From the NCBI RefSeq assembly GCF_013363995.1, contig NZ_JABWGO010000003.1, forward strand, positions 558,001 to 622,000: DNA of 64,000 nt. The letters run 5' to 3'. Positions 50,237 to 59,789 of this stretch are shown one piece after another; the stretch's first letter is position 1, and each line of letters opens with the position of its first letter. This DNA comes from Nonomuraea rhodomycinica (GTDB taxonomy: Bacteria; Actinomycetota; Actinomycetes; Streptosporangiales; Streptosporangiaceae). The translations under genes were made by a program, and so were the position numbers. The notes under the pieces are model-generated. The model did not search any database. It saw nothing but the letters and a program-made list of their open reading frames with translations, and was not told the DNA's origin.

Positions 50237-50443
50237 CCGCCGGGCACCGGGGCCGGCGCGGCCGTGATCCGCCGCGGTCGGTGAGGTGCCCTGTGCGAGG
50301 CACGCCGTGCGAGGCGGCGAGCCGAGCTGGGGGAGGCGGCGCAGCGGGCTGTCGTGGCACGCCCGGCCCCGCCGCCGGCGTCACGTGGCGACGCGGGCAG
50401 CGGGTGGACGGTGAACGCGGCCCTGACGGATGCCGCGGCCTCG

Positions 50444-51790
50444 TCAGGGAGTGGCGCAGGTGGTGCCGTTGAGGGTGAACCCGGTGGCCGCCGCGGCGTT
50501 GCCGGTGTGGGTGGCCTGGAAGCCGATCTGGGTCGAGCCGCCCGGCGGTATCGAGCCGTTGTAGGAGAGGTTGGCCGCCGTGACCCGGCCGCCGGCCGGC
50601 GTGAACGTGGCGTTCCACCCGGAGGTGATCGTCTGCCCGCCCGGGAGCGTGAACGCGAGCGACCAGCCGTTCACGGCCGAGGAGCCGGTGTTGGTGATGG
50701 TGAGGTTCTCGGTCAGGCCGGTGCCCCAGGCGTTGACGGCGGCGCTGACGCGGCAGGCGCCCTGCCCGCCCCCGGGCGGCGGGGTCGGCGTCGGCGTTGG
50801 GGTCGGGGTCGGGGTCGGTGTGGGTGTCGGAGTGGGCGTCGGGGTCGAGCCGCCGCCGCCGTCGAGGCCGAGGAAGGCGACGGCGTAGGCCACGATGCCG
50901 TCCGTCGGCAGGGAGTGGCCGTACCCCGCGATGCTGACGCCCTCGACGGTGGCCCGGGTCCCGGGGGTCCCGTACCGGGTGCGCGTCCAGCCCGCGCGCG
51001 GCTGGTCGGTGGAGACCGGGGTCTGGCTCACCCCGTTGAGGTTCGTCCACTGCTTGATCTCTTCGCCGAAGTTCGGGTAGGCCAGCGTGGTGTCCACGGT
51101 GCCGTGGAAGAGCTGCATCCGCGGGTAGCGGCCGGTGTAGCCGGGGTACATCGCCCGCGCCTGGTCGCCCCACTGCTGCGCGGTCTTGATGAGATTGCCG
51201 CCGGAGCACCGGCTGTTCCACAGGGACCCGTCGGTGGTGGCGAAGCATCCGGCCGGCACGCCCGAGAACGCCGCGCCCGCGGCGAACACGTCCGGGTACT
51301 CGGCGGCCAGGACGTTGGTCATCATCGCGCCCGAGGAGAAACCGCTGACCACGATCCGGGCGGGGTCCACGTTGTAGCGCTGCCGGGCGTAGGCGACCAT
51401 CGCCATGATGCCGGTCGAGTCGCCGCCGCCGTCGCGCCGCAGCGCGGCGGGCGTGGACACGTCGAAGCAGTGTCCGTCGCGGGTCGCCTCCGGGACCACG
51501 ATGACGTACCCGTACCGGTCGGCGGCGGTGACGTAGTCATGGCCGACGCCGTTGAAGACCCCCGCGGCCGAGCCGGTGCAGTAGTGGACCATGACGAGCA
51601 GGGCGGGGCGTGCCGCGACGGTGTCGGGGACGTAGAGGTACATGTTGAGGTTGGTCGGGTTGGTGCCGAAGTTGGTCACCCGGGTCAGCGACGCGGCGCC
51701 GGCGGGCGGGCCCGCGAGGAACAGGCCCGCGACGATCAGCGACGCCAGGGACACCAGGACGGCCGCCAACCGGCTCGTGCGTGTACGCAT
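50444..51790 (-). CDS. Secreted CE1-type esterase with C-terminal CBM2
   Basis: Extracellular esterase of 448 residues. Sec signal (1-33); a PHB depolymerase/acetylxylan esterase (CE1) domain with nucleophile Ser152 in GFSSGAMMT; a Pro-Thr linker of about 13 PT pairs (DNA about 50775-50850); and a CBM2 at about 344-448 (ACRVSAAVNAWGTGLTENLT). It should remove acetyl or feruloyl groups from plant xylan. The ATG at 51790 has GGGAGG eight bases upstream. Upstream GAAA[G/C]TTTC boxes point to hemicellulose induction. Confidence 0.92.
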   Translation of the reverse strand: MRTRTSRLAAVLVSLASLIVAGLFLAGPPAGAASLTRVTNFGTNPTNLNMYLYVPDTVAARPALLVMVHYCTGSAAGVFNGVGHDYVTAADRYGYVIVVPEATRDGHCFDVSTPAALRRDGGGDSTGIMAMVAYARQRYNVDPARIVVSGFSSGAMMTNVLAAEYPDVFAAGAAFSGVPAGCFATTDGSLWNSRCSGGNLIKTAQQWGDQARAMYPGYTGRYPRMQLFHGTVDTTLAYPNFGEEIKQWTNLNGVSQTPVSTDQPRAGWTRTRYGTPGTRATVEGVSIAGYGHSLPTDGIVAYAVAFLGLDGGGGSTPTPTPTPTPTPTPTPTPTPTPPPGGGQGACRVSAAVNAWGTGLTENLTITNTGSSAVNGWSLAFTLPGGQTITSGWNATFTPAGGRVTAANLSYNGSIPPGGSTQIGFQATHTGNAAAATGFTLNGTTCATP

Positions 51791-52027
51791 GCTCAAGCCC
51801 TCCCAGGGGGTCGGCGGGCACCGCCGCGAAGGGTGCTGTGAGCGTTGACAACCATGCTGCCGACTCCGTCCTTCGGTGAGGCGTGCGGGGCGGTGGTGGT
51901 GTGCCCGGGAGCAAATACGACCCCCGCCGGAGCCGTCAAGCGCCTGTACGGGGCCGGCGCACCGGGCGGGCGGGTCGTCCGCCGTCCTGGCTGCGCGTCG
52001 TCACGCCCGCCCCGGGTGGGCGACGAT

Positions 52028-52151
52028 GAAAGTTTCACGCGTGCGCGCTGGACGCCACCGCTGCGTCGGTCCTGGACGAAACTTTCGGAATTCAAGAGGC
52101 CGCTCGGCACAGGTAGGGGATGCCTGAACGACGATGGTCGCCGAAAGTTTC
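52028..52151. promoter_or_regulatory. Three GAAA[G/C]TTTC boxes
   Basis: TGAAAGTTTCA (centre 52032), CGAAACTTTCG (centre 52082) and CGAAAGTTTC (centre 52147). The middle copy is exactly the palindrome described upstream of actinomycete xylanase genes. They lie 240-360 bases before the CE1 esterase start and on the other side of a plus-strand promoter. Confidence 0.62.
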
Positions 52152-52162
52152 TGTCTGTGGGC

Positions 52163-52192
52163 TTGACACGTTTCGGGAGCCGTTCCCACACT
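52163..52192 (+). promoter_or_regulatory. Orphan LacI-type promoter pointing into gene-poor DNA
   Basis: TTGACA at 52163-52168, 18 bases, CACACT at 52187-52192. The spacer holds CGGGAGCCGTTCCCA, a CebR-like operator with one extra central base. No carbohydrate gene follows on the plus strand, so the original target seems to be lost. Confidence 0.5.
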
Positions 52193-52974
52193 GAGGCTCC
52201 GAGACGGCTTCCCCGCCGGCGTCGGTGGTGGACGGCGGGGCCGCACTTCGTGACGCGAGCCGGAGACGGGCCGCGCGCCGGCGCCGCCTCCCGCGCGTGT
52301 CAACACCAGAGGGGAGGGGCTGGTACTGGACCGATGACAAGCAGCGCTTGCCGGCTGCGACGGAGGCTGTTCCCGGCATGGGTCGCGCTCCAGTTGCTGC
52401 CAGCAGACAGGAGGCGTCGCTACTCCATCCTGAGCTGCGTGATCGTCGGCGCCCTTCTGGAGCGGCCCTGAGAACCGCCATCAGCCAGTCTCTGACATCC
52501 AACTCTTCGATCGCCCCTTCAGGGAGAGACCTGCTGGAGCGCACGCTCCGCCACCGCAGGTGTATGGGGGCCGCTCACCATGTCGGGCGACCGGCACGAC
52601 GCGCCGTCGGCGTTTCTCGTCTCTTGACGATCGGGCACTTGGGCGACAGCAGCGACCAGTGGTGCTGCGACACGTCCTGGGATCCTTGCCTCCGCCGGAA
52701 TGTGTCTGAGATGGCAGATCAAGGCGAGCTGGGCGCGGTCGCCTTCGGCGAGCCTGCCATCGCCGACGGCACGGCGTGGCCGATGGCTTCCCGACGGCGA
52801 GGTGGCACAGCCGAGCATCGCGACCGCAACGTGGCGGCAGCGATGCTCACCTATTTCGGAGCCCGTGCTCTAATAATGAACCGCACTTGCCGTCCGGCAC
52901 CCTCCCGGCCGACCTCGTCGCAGGTATCTCCGCGACTTGACGCGCCAGGACGAGACAGAAAGCTGAAGCCAGCC
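52193..52974. other. Gene-poor junction of the accessory segment
   Basis: About 780 bases with lower GC than the left flank. Open frames exist on both strands, but none has a ribosome site, a family pattern or good codon use. It begins at the orphan promoter, consistent with the left edge of an insertion or deletion. Confidence 0.45.
52853..52878 (+). repeat. Dispersed element, copy 1
   Basis: ATTTCGGAGCCCGTGCTCTAATAATG closely matches the element at 57649-57675 (ATTTCGGAGC, GTGCTCTA, TATTG). It has a degenerate GAGC--GCTC palindrome next to an AT-rich -10-like run. It lies upstream of the lipoprotein gene, which may be transcribed from it. Confidence 0.5.
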
Positions 52975-54153
52975 TTGCCGTACTCCATTTCATCGAAGCT
53001 CGCGCGGGTTGTGACGTCTGTTGCTGTATGTCTGATCATGGGCGGATGCTCAGGAAAAGAGGACGTCCGGACGAGTCCCCCGGCCGTCGCGCCCTCGGCG
53101 ACGACGATCCGATCGACCGCGGCCACGGTGGCCCGTTCCGAGCGCTGGAAAGTGATCCAGGGCCCGAGGCTGATGGCGACCGCGGAACTGGTCGACGTGG
53201 TGGCCAAGGGGCCCCGGCAGGTATGGGCGGCGGGATCGGAGGGCGGCGCTGAAGATCGCGGCGGGATCGTGGTCGTCGAGCGGTGGGACGGTGCGAGGTG
53301 GCGGAGGAGCGCTCTCAATCGCGATCGCGAGATTCTCCTGAGCGGGTTCGACGTGGGGGCGACCGGTGACTTATGGATCGTGGGAGACCATGAGGTCATC
53401 CATGGGGACGGACAGCGCTGGTCGTACCCGCGCCCGTCGAAGCTCCCGGACAGCTCTGTGTTCACCGACGTGTCGGTCGACGGTGACAGGGTGGTGTTGA
53501 TCGGTGGCGACGAAGCCGGCGAGGGTTCCTTCGCCTACGAATGGGCCGGCCACAGGTTCGAGAAGCGGTTGGCAGCCGTCCAGGGCGACTTCGCCGCGGT
53601 GACAGCCCGGCATGGCCAGGTATGGGTGGTCGGCAATGAACTACGCGACGACTGCTCGAACATCAGGCCCGCGGTCTGGCACGCGGTCCGTGGCGGAAAG
53701 TACACCCGGATGCTGCTTCCTGATGTGGTGGGAGGCTACCTGAATCAGGTGTGGGCGACTTCGCCGGCCGACGTGTGGGCTGTCGGGGGCGTCGGGGGCA
53801 AGCAGGGAGAGTTCGAGTGCCTTCCCGAGTCTCAGGAGTCCGGGCAGCCGGAGCCGCTCGTGATGCATGGGGACGGGTCCTCCTGGCAGCGGGTGGGGGT
53901 GCCCGGCGGCGGCTCGCTGACAAGCGTCACCGCGTCAGGCCCCGACGAGGTGTGGGCGGTCGGTTCCGACCGAGGCGACGCGATGATCGCTCTGCATTTC
54001 GACGGCCGGAACTGGACCCGCGAGTACGCCTACGCTTCCCGCTTGAGCCACCTCGCAGTGACGACCGTTCCCGGCACGTCGGATTTGTGGGCGGTGGGGG
54101 CCTATGGAGCCGACACCGATTATGGCCAGGACGTCATCCTGCGACGCCGGTGA
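52975..54153 (+). CDS. Putative lipoprotein with beta-propeller-like repeats
   Basis: Protein of about 392 residues. From TTG 52975 the N-terminus reads as a lipoprotein signal (SSKLARVVTSVAVCLIMGGC, Cys at about 25) and then repeats such as VWAVGGVGGKQGEF, VWAVGSDRGDAM and LWAVGAYGADTD, spaced like propeller blades with a VWAVG core. Several in-frame starts exist upstream (ATG 52876) and downstream (GTG 53011). Codon use is looser than in the left half of the window. The function is unknown; a cell-surface role is likely. Confidence 0.68.
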   Translation: MPYSISSKLARVVTSVAVCLIMGGCSGKEDVRTSPPAVAPSATTIRSTAATVARSERWKVIQGPRLMATAELVDVVAKGPRQVWAAGSEGGAEDRGGIVVVERWDGARWRRSALNRDREILLSGFDVGATGDLWIVGDHEVIHGDGQRWSYPRPSKLPDSSVFTDVSVDGDRVVLIGGDEAGEGSFAYEWAGHRFEKRLAAVQGDFAAVTARHGQVWVVGNELRDDCSNIRPAVWHAVRGGKYTRMLLPDVVGGYLNQVWATSPADVWAVGGVGGKQGEFECLPESQESGQPEPLVMHGDGSSWQRVGVPGGGSLTSVTASGPDEVWAVGSDRGDAMIALHFDGRNWTREYAYASRLSHLAVTTVPGTSDLWAVGAYGADTDYGQDVILRRR

Positions 54154-54481
54154 GGAGGACCAGAGTCGCCGAAGGGAGAAGCTGACCGAACAACGCCCGC
54201 TTTTCCTGCCGATGGCTTGCACGAGTGATTCCGCGCGCTCTCGTCCCGCCGGGCAACCCCACCGATCGGAGCGCGAGGTAACAGACCGACGGAAGGACCC
54301 GGCCGAGGACGCCCTCACCAGTGGTCACTTCACGCGGCGCGCGGGCCGAGGAAGCCCACCATGAGCAATCACGACAGGGCGCCCTGGTCCGACCCAGCAC
54401 CACAGGTCGGCCGTGACCTCAGTACGGCTGCGTCCTGGCCGAAGTGGCGATCGGTGCGGTGAGAATCATCCGGAGCAGAAG
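54154..54481. other. Non-coding gap between convergent genes
   Basis: 328 bases between the lipoprotein and M28 peptidase 3' ends. Only short frames without family signal are seen, including one of 33 codons at 54361 behind a GAGGAAG sequence. No strong hairpin was found. Confidence 0.5.
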
Positions 54482-56668
54482 CTACCGGGCGGGATCGACG
54501 ACCTTGGTGACGAAGGCGGTGGTGACGGGCCGCATGAGGACGGCACTGGCCGGAGTCCGGTAACCGGGCACCACGGAGGGGTCGTAATCTCGCTGGAAGG
54601 CGCGGATCCTGACTTCCCCGGCAGCCAGCAGCAGGGTGACCTCCACCCCCTCGGCGGGCGGCGCGTGGAAGGTGAAGCCGCGCTTCTCCCCGAGGTCTCT
54701 GCCCGCCACCGTGATCACTGCCTTGCCCGGCAGGCTGAGCCCCACGGCGGGGGCGCCGCCCGACGGGGTCAGACGGAGCGTCAGGCTCCGCTTGCCGTTC
54801 GCCGTGGTGTCCTTCAGCACGGTCAGCGCGGGCGCCCGTAGCGGGGCGACGGGAGCCTTGCTGGTGGCGAAGCCGGCTTCACCGAAGAAGCGGACGCTCA
54901 GCTCGGAGTCGCCCGGCCTTCCCCAGACCGCTTCTCCCGTGTCCGTGTCGAGGGAGTAGGCGAGGCGTTCCTGACGCGGGTGCGCGGCGTCGAAGCGGTC
55001 CACGACCAGCCCTACCCCTACCAGCACGATCGCCACCGCGGGCAGGACCCATGTGGTACGACGGCGCGGCGCCTTGACCTGGAGGACAAGCATGAGGAGC
55101 AGCAGGAGCGCGAAGTAGGTGGCCGCGATCGGCCCGCCGATGCTCAGGCCGATGTCGAGAGAGGACAGGGCGGCGCCCCCCAGAATGATCGCGGCGGGAG
55201 CCAGGCCCACGGTGAGCGCCGCGCCCGAGCCCCAGGACAGTCCGCCGGGCGCTTCGGGCAGCAACAGTGCCACCAGCCAACCCGCGGCGGCGAACAGGGC
55301 CGGCCAGGCGAAGCTGTGAGAACCTCCGGGCAGGGCCAAGGCGGACAGCACGCCGAGCAAGGCCACGAGGAGGACCGCGCCGGCCGCGAGCCCTGCCACC
55401 TGCCGTTCGCCGGTGGTCCTACGGGAGGTCACTCGGCTGAACAGGGCGGCCCACACCAGGACGATCCCGGTCGTCAGCGCCAGCAGGGCAGCCCGGTAGG
55501 GCAGCGGCCGATAGGGCTCGCCGGTGAACAGCATCGTGTACTCCGGCCTGAGCGCCCCCAGGAGTGGCCACAGGCCATACCCCGCCAGCGCCGCCAGCAC
55601 GACCGCGGCCAGGCAGAGCCCCGCCGCTCCCGTCACTCTGGGCCAGGTGAGCAGGCCGCGGCGCCGCAGCACATGGACCAGCACCAGGGCAAGCACCATC
55701 CCGACCACCGCCACGGGCAGTTCCAGCGATGCCGGATATCTGATGAAGCCGCCGGGCACGGTGAAGAAGACCGATTCCTCCTTCGCATGCAGCGCCACGA
55801 GATCCCGTCCCGCCAGTGCTTGGGTGAGCGCCAGCGCGTTGTCGCCCATCTGCTGGAGGCTTCCTTGGTCCAGGTGGGCGGGATCGTCCAGGGGCGAGTG
55901 GTAGTGGACACCGCTTCCGATGAAGGCCGAGTCGAGACCCATCCAGCCGGCCTCGCGGAAGACGTGGAAGTCGGTGTCGTTCGGGAGCAGGCTCATCAGG
56001 GAACTGAAGGCGGAGTCGGCGGCGGGGTGCGGTGCCGCGGAGCCGTACACGCCGCTGAGCGCGCCGGACGAGCGGAACATCTGCACTGTGCCGGCGGTGC
56101 CGCGGGCCTCGTGGTTGAGCACCACGACCGGGCCCTCGAACCGGTTGCGCCTGGCGAATGCCTCGGCGCCGAGCAGACCCGCCTCTTCGCCGTCGGTGAA
56201 GAGGAAGACGACATCGTTCCTGAGGCCGGAGGGGAGCGTCCGGGCCACCTCCAGAAGGGTGGCGACCCCGGCGCCGTCGTCGGCGGCGCCCGGCGCGCCG
56301 GGCGCCGAGTCGTAGTGGGCCGCCAGGATGATGCGGCCGGTGGACGCGGTGCCCGGCCGGGTGGCCACGACATTACGCACCCGGCCGACGGGAGTGGTGC
56401 CGTCGTGGGCGATGGGCAACACGCCCACCCCTTCCTGGACCTCGGTCCGGAGGCCGAGGCCACGGAGCTGGGACACGAGGTGGTCTCGCACGCGTTCGTT
56501 CTCGGCCGAGCCCGTCGGATGCGGCGCCCGAGCGATGGCCTGGATGTCCTTGAACGCCCTGGTCGCGCGGAAACCAGGGGACTCCGCGCGAGGGCGCGGC
56601 GATGCCAGATCGAGCATGGTCGCGGCGAGTAATGCGGCCAGCACGAGGAAGCTGGCGAATCGGATCAT
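54482..56668 (-). CDS. Membrane-anchored M28-family metallopeptidase
   Basis: Protein of 728 residues. An N-terminal anchor helix (FASFLVLAALLAATML) is followed by an M28 peptidase domain (about 35-310) with zinc and catalytic residues H118 and D120 (AAHYDSAPGAPG), D130, E161-E162 (TDGEEAGLLGAEAF), E187 (LNHEARG) and a later His in VHYHSPLDD. Then come about eight helices and a C-terminal beta domain. This plan matches Fxna/ERMP1-like actinobacterial aminopeptidases, acting on the outer face of the membrane. Single-gene unit. Confidence 0.9.
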   Translation of the reverse strand: MIRFASFLVLAALLAATMLDLASPRPRAESPGFRATRAFKDIQAIARAPHPTGSAENERVRDHLVSQLRGLGLRTEVQEGVGVLPIAHDGTTPVGRVRNVVATRPGTASTGRIILAAHYDSAPGAPGAADDGAGVATLLEVARTLPSGLRNDVVFLFTDGEEAGLLGAEAFARRNRFEGPVVVLNHEARGTAGTVQMFRSSGALSGVYGSAAPHPAADSAFSSLMSLLPNDTDFHVFREAGWMGLDSAFIGSGVHYHSPLDDPAHLDQGSLQQMGDNALALTQALAGRDLVALHAKEESVFFTVPGGFIRYPASLELPVAVVGMVLALVLVHVLRRRGLLTWPRVTGAAGLCLAAVVLAALAGYGLWPLLGALRPEYTMLFTGEPYRPLPYRAALLALTTGIVLVWAALFSRVTSRRTTGERQVAGLAAGAVLLVALLGVLSALALPGGSHSFAWPALFAAAGWLVALLLPEAPGGLSWGSGAALTVGLAPAAIILGGAALSSLDIGLSIGGPIAATYFALLLLLMLVLQVKAPRRRTTWVLPAVAIVLVGVGLVVDRFDAAHPRQERLAYSLDTDTGEAVWGRPGDSELSVRFFGEAGFATSKAPVAPLRAPALTVLKDTTANGKRSLTLRLTPSGGAPAVGLSLPGKAVITVAGRDLGEKRGFTFHAPPAEGVEVTLLLAAGEVRIRAFQRDYDPSVVPGYRTPASAVLMRPVTTAFVTKVVDPAR

Positions 56669-57020
56669 GAAAGGTCACCTTAGGAACGGATTCATCGGGC
56701 GTCCCGGCCCTGGAGGACGATGCTCGATACACCAAAAGGACTACGGCAGCATCAGCTCACCCGGCGATCTGCCGTCCTTGGCAGACGTGGCGGGTGATGT
56801 GACCCCACGCATGCCTTCCGCGGCTAGGAGCCCGATCGCCACGTCGGCGATCTCCTGTCGTCTGAACGCGGCCGAGTGCGGCGGCGCTTCTCCGCGCCCG
56901 CTCAGCTCCGCTTTCTTGGGCCACTGGTCCGAACGATACGGGCCTGCCCGGGACGCCCGGCGGCGACGCTCGGGCGTGCGCGGACGCCGTCCGCCGTCAC
57001 CGCGGGGGCCACTGCAGGGA
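56669..57020. other. Non-coding gap
   Basis: 352 bases upstream of the M28 gene and downstream of the SapA-like gene. A promoter for the peptidase must lie here, but no clear -35/-10 pair or palindrome stands out, and no gene is seen. Confidence 0.45.
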
Positions 57021-57425
57021 TCAGTCGCAGAAGACGCTCGCCGCGCCGCCCCAGTTCCAGCCCTCGATCCTGCCCTCGACGTCGATGCAGTGCCCGCTGG
57101 CCTTCACGTAGACCGGGCCCGCGTAGTACTGGTATCTGCCCGTGTCCTTGATCCAGGTGCCGCCGGTTCGGCGGATCCACACGCTTTTTCCGTCCCGTTT
57201 GCCATAGTGCTCGCCGGCGCCGACGGTGACCGCGCAGTTCTTGCCGGTGCTCGAACTGTAGTAGACGTGCAGATACCCGGCGTCCTCCACCTTGTATGTC
57301 TTGAGGAGGCGATAACTGGCGCCGCAATAGTTGGCGGCCGCGTTCGCAGGTGCGGCGGCTGCCAGCAGCCCTGCGGAGACGGTTACCGCGGCCAGAGCGG
57401 CGACGGTCCTGCTGCGGTTGATCAT
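57021..57425 (-). CDS. Spore-associated protein A-like secreted protein
   Basis: Exported protein of 134 residues. Sec signal (TVAALAAVTVSAGLLAAAAP, cut near ANAA) and a mature part with four Cys (NYCGASYRL, TGKNCAVTV, GHCIDVEG, SVFCD), probably two disulfides. TGKNCAVTV and YAGPVYVKASGHCI match SapA-type proteins of Streptomyces, which are found on spores. The ATG at 57425 follows a GGAGAGA site. Role in the spore coat is assumed from the family only. Confidence 0.8.
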   Translation of the reverse strand: MINRSRTVAALAAVTVSAGLLAAAAPANAAANYCGASYRLLKTYKVEDAGYLHVYYSSSTGKNCAVTVGAGEHYGKRDGKSVWIRRTGGTWIKDTGRYQYYAGPVYVKASGHCIDVEGRIEGWNWGGAASVFCD

Positions 57426-58053
57426 GTGACTGTCTCTCCTGGAGTGTTCCGTGTGTTTCATGACCTCGCTGCGCCGACTCGTCGCGGGCGCTGTGGGGGC
57501 GCGCCGACGGGGCGAGCGCGCCGTCCCCTCGTAAGGACGAACTGTCCCCTCCGGCAAGGGGCTGACCAGGTCCGGGGTCGGGAGAACGGGTGTCTCCAGA
57601 GCGGCAAGCCGCGTCCGCCGGCGGCGGCTCTCAGGTTCCGGCGTGTTCCATTTCGGAGCATGTGCTCTATTATTGCTACGTCTCGCCGTCCGGATCAAGG
57701 GGGAACGCCTGGGGTGCTGGACTGGCGCGTGCGAGTCGAGTCGCCCTAGCTCGTTCGGCTCGATGGTGGCAGTCGCCCCCAGGCGACCGACGATGTTCTC
57801 CCTGATTCTCCAGGGACCTCGACAAGCTCCGGATAGTGGGGCTCGCCGACTGGATCGCACTCGATCGATTTGTGCCGGCGCCGCCGGCGGCATGCCGGCG
57901 AGATTTCGTGATGCGCTTTTCCGAATATCCCGAGACGGAGGAACGGCTTGGTAGTGCCAGCCCCACCATGAACAAGCCTGACGGCATCACTGATCTTCGA
58001 ATCAGGAGATTCAAGAATAACGGCAGCACCTCAGATATAAGGAGATTTTCACA
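57426..58053. other. Long non-coding stretch with dispersed element, copy 2
   Basis: 628 bases between the SapA-like and serine hydrolase starts. At 57649-57675 lies ATTTCGGAGCATGTGCTCTA followed by TTATTG: a perfect GAGCA-TG-TGCTC palindrome beside TATTAT, a good -10. The nearest plus-strand gene is about 380 bases away. No credible gene is present. A strong TAAGGAGA ribosome site at 58038-58045 belongs to the next gene. Confidence 0.5.
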
Positions 58054-59133
58054 ATGCGTATGCTTCTTGCCGCCGCAGCCGCTGGAACCGCCGCCGCCGT
58101 CCTTCTGGGCGCGGCCTCGCCCGCCCTGGCCACCGAGACCGCCCCCGGCGGCAAGGCCGTGCAGCAGCAGGTGGACCGGCTGACCGGACAGGACGGCATG
58201 ACCGGCGCGGTGCTGTCCGTGCGTGAGCGTGACGGCCGCACGACGACGTGGACCTCCGGTACCGCCGTGCGTGGCACCCGCAAGCCCATGGTCGGCGGGG
58301 ACGGCCGGTTCCGCGCGGCGAGTGTCACCAAGCCGGTGATCGCGGCGGCGGTGATGCGCCTGGCCGACGACGGCAAGCTCGACCTCGACGAGCAAGTCGA
58401 GCACTACCTGCCCGGCGCGCTGCACGGCGCCCCGGTTACCGCCCGGCAACTGCTCAATCACACCAGCGGCCTGCCTGAGTACTTCGACCTGGTCGACTGG
58501 ACCAAGCCCGCGATCCCGGCCGAGCAACTCGAGCTCGCCATGACCCGCAAGCCCGTCGCCAAGCCCGGCGAGCGGTGGTTCTACTCCAACACCAACTACC
58601 TGGTCGCCGGCATGCTCATCGAGAAGGTCACCGGCAAGGACTTCCGCCGCATCACCCAGGAAGGCGTGCTGAAGGGCCTGCCCGGCACGTACTGGCCGAA
58701 GAACGGCGAGCTGGGCATCCGGGGCCGGCACGCCCACACCTACGGCATCAACCCCGCCTCCCCGCAGTCCGGACAGACGGACACCACCCAACTGCCCGGC
58801 TACGCGTTCGGCGCCGGCGGCGGCCTCATCTCCACCCCCGAGGACCTCAACCGCTTCTGGCAGACGATCCCCGCATCGACACTGCGCACGATGCTCGCCG
58901 ACCCCGTGCCCGCCACCGACCCCCAAGGCAGCCGCTACGGCCTCGGCCTGTACACCTACCCCCTGAGCTGCGGCGCCGCCTGGATGCACGACGGCGGCCT
59001 GCCCGGCACCCGCGTGCTCAGCGGACGCACCAGCGCGGGAAGGGCCGCCACCGTCTACGTCACCGGCACCCCCAAGAACGACAAACACCTCTTCGCCGCC
59101 CTCGACACCGCGCTCTGCCGCCCCTCACGCTGA
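58054..59133 (+). CDS. Secreted serine hydrolase (class C beta-lactamase/DD-peptidase fold)
   Basis: Exported enzyme of 359 residues. The Sec signal ends near ASPALA. The active-site motifs are SxxK at 90-93 (AASVTKPVIA), YSN at 177-179 (FYSNTNYLVAG) and HDGG in WMHDGGLPGT. This resembles R61-type DD-carboxypeptidases and esterases of Streptomyces. It probably trims cell-wall peptides; resistance to beta-lactams is not implied. The ATG has a strong AAGGAGA site nine bases upstream. Confidence 0.92.
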   Translation: MRMLLAAAAAGTAAAVLLGAASPALATETAPGGKAVQQQVDRLTGQDGMTGAVLSVRERDGRTTTWTSGTAVRGTRKPMVGGDGRFRAASVTKPVIAAAVMRLADDGKLDLDEQVEHYLPGALHGAPVTARQLLNHTSGLPEYFDLVDWTKPAIPAEQLELAMTRKPVAKPGERWFYSNTNYLVAGMLIEKVTGKDFRRITQEGVLKGLPGTYWPKNGELGIRGRHAHTYGINPASPQSGQTDTTQLPGYAFGAGGGLISTPEDLNRFWQTIPASTLRTMLADPVPATDPQGSRYGLGLYTYPLSCGAAWMHDGGLPGTRVLSGRTSAGRAATVYVTGTPKNDKHLFAALDTALCRPSR

Positions 59134-59219
59134 TTCGCATTCCAGCGTGGCCGGTCTGGAAGCGGGGCCGGCCCCACTTGGCGTGCTTCCATCCTGCGCG
59201 CCGCCGTACGCAAGCGGCT

Positions 59220-59690
59220 GGGCGCGGGGGCTGGCGCCCTGCCGCGGTGCGGACGACTTGGCGCAGGACGGCTACCGCGTGACGACGAGCCATGGCGAGA
59301 TCGGCTGCCGGGCGGTGTTCTCGCTCGCGGTTCTCAGGCTGGAGCGCCTGCTGGACACGTTCGGTGCCTGGGCCCGTTCGCCCGATCTCGGGACCGGCCC
59401 GCCCGAACGCTTCGCGCCGACCAGGGGGCCCGGGTCGGCGCGCCTGCAGCTCGACCTGCGTAGCGGCGAGATCCGCACGATCGTGCGTGCGACCGGTTTC
59501 GTCCTGACTGCGAGTGGCTCCGCGTTCCGGTGGTCGACGAGAAGGGACGGCTGCGCCCCGACGGCGGTGTCGTCCGCGGCCCGGGACTGTGCGCGCCGGG
59601 GCTGCCTCTGCTGCGGCGGCGCAGGTCCATGTTTCATCCACCTGGCCGAAAGGCGCGGAAACGGGACGCCGCCGGTCGCGTGGCGGACGC
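59220..59690 (+). pseudogene. Decayed flavin-containing monooxygenase, 3' part
   Basis: Remnant of a NAD(P)/FAD monooxygenase. One frame reads LERLLDTFGAWARSPDLGTG, PPERFAPTR and LDLRSGEIRTIVRATGF; the homology continues in another frame with VPVVDEKGRLRPDGGVV and GLCAPGLPLLRRRRSMF. These are conserved C-terminal blocks of FMO-like oxidoreductases, but they are split by a frameshift near 59525, and the N-terminal FAD domain is missing. Changes such as VRATGF for VWATGF support decay. Confidence 0.75.
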
Positions 59691-59700
59691 GGAGCGTCAA

Positions 59701-59735
59701 AATAATAGAGCATGTGCTCTGGAATGCTGTAGCAT
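59701..59735 (+). promoter_or_regulatory. Palindromes upstream of the peptide operon (dispersed element, copy 3)
   Basis: AGAGCATGTGCTCT at 59707-59720 is a perfect 14-bp palindrome. On the other strand it continues into ATTATT, as in the copies at 52.85 and 57.65 kb. A second perfect palindrome ATGCT-GT-AGCAT follows at 59724-59735 and contains TAGCAT, a possible -10. TetR-family repressors commonly bind AGAGCA-type sites. Either the peptide operon or the decayed monooxygenase was the original target. Confidence 0.55.
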
Positions 59736-59789
59736 CACTTCGGCATAGGTCAGGACGACACGGTCGTATGTCGAAGAAGGGGCATCGTG

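Noticed and set aside
52225..52970. Upstream extension of the lipoprotein gene to a protein of over 640 residues
   Set aside because: The extension has poor codon use and no fold, and would bury the lipoprotein signal in the middle of the protein.
54361..54462. Small ORF of 33 codons behind GAGGAAG
   Set aside because: No conserved features and no linked genes; length is expected by chance.
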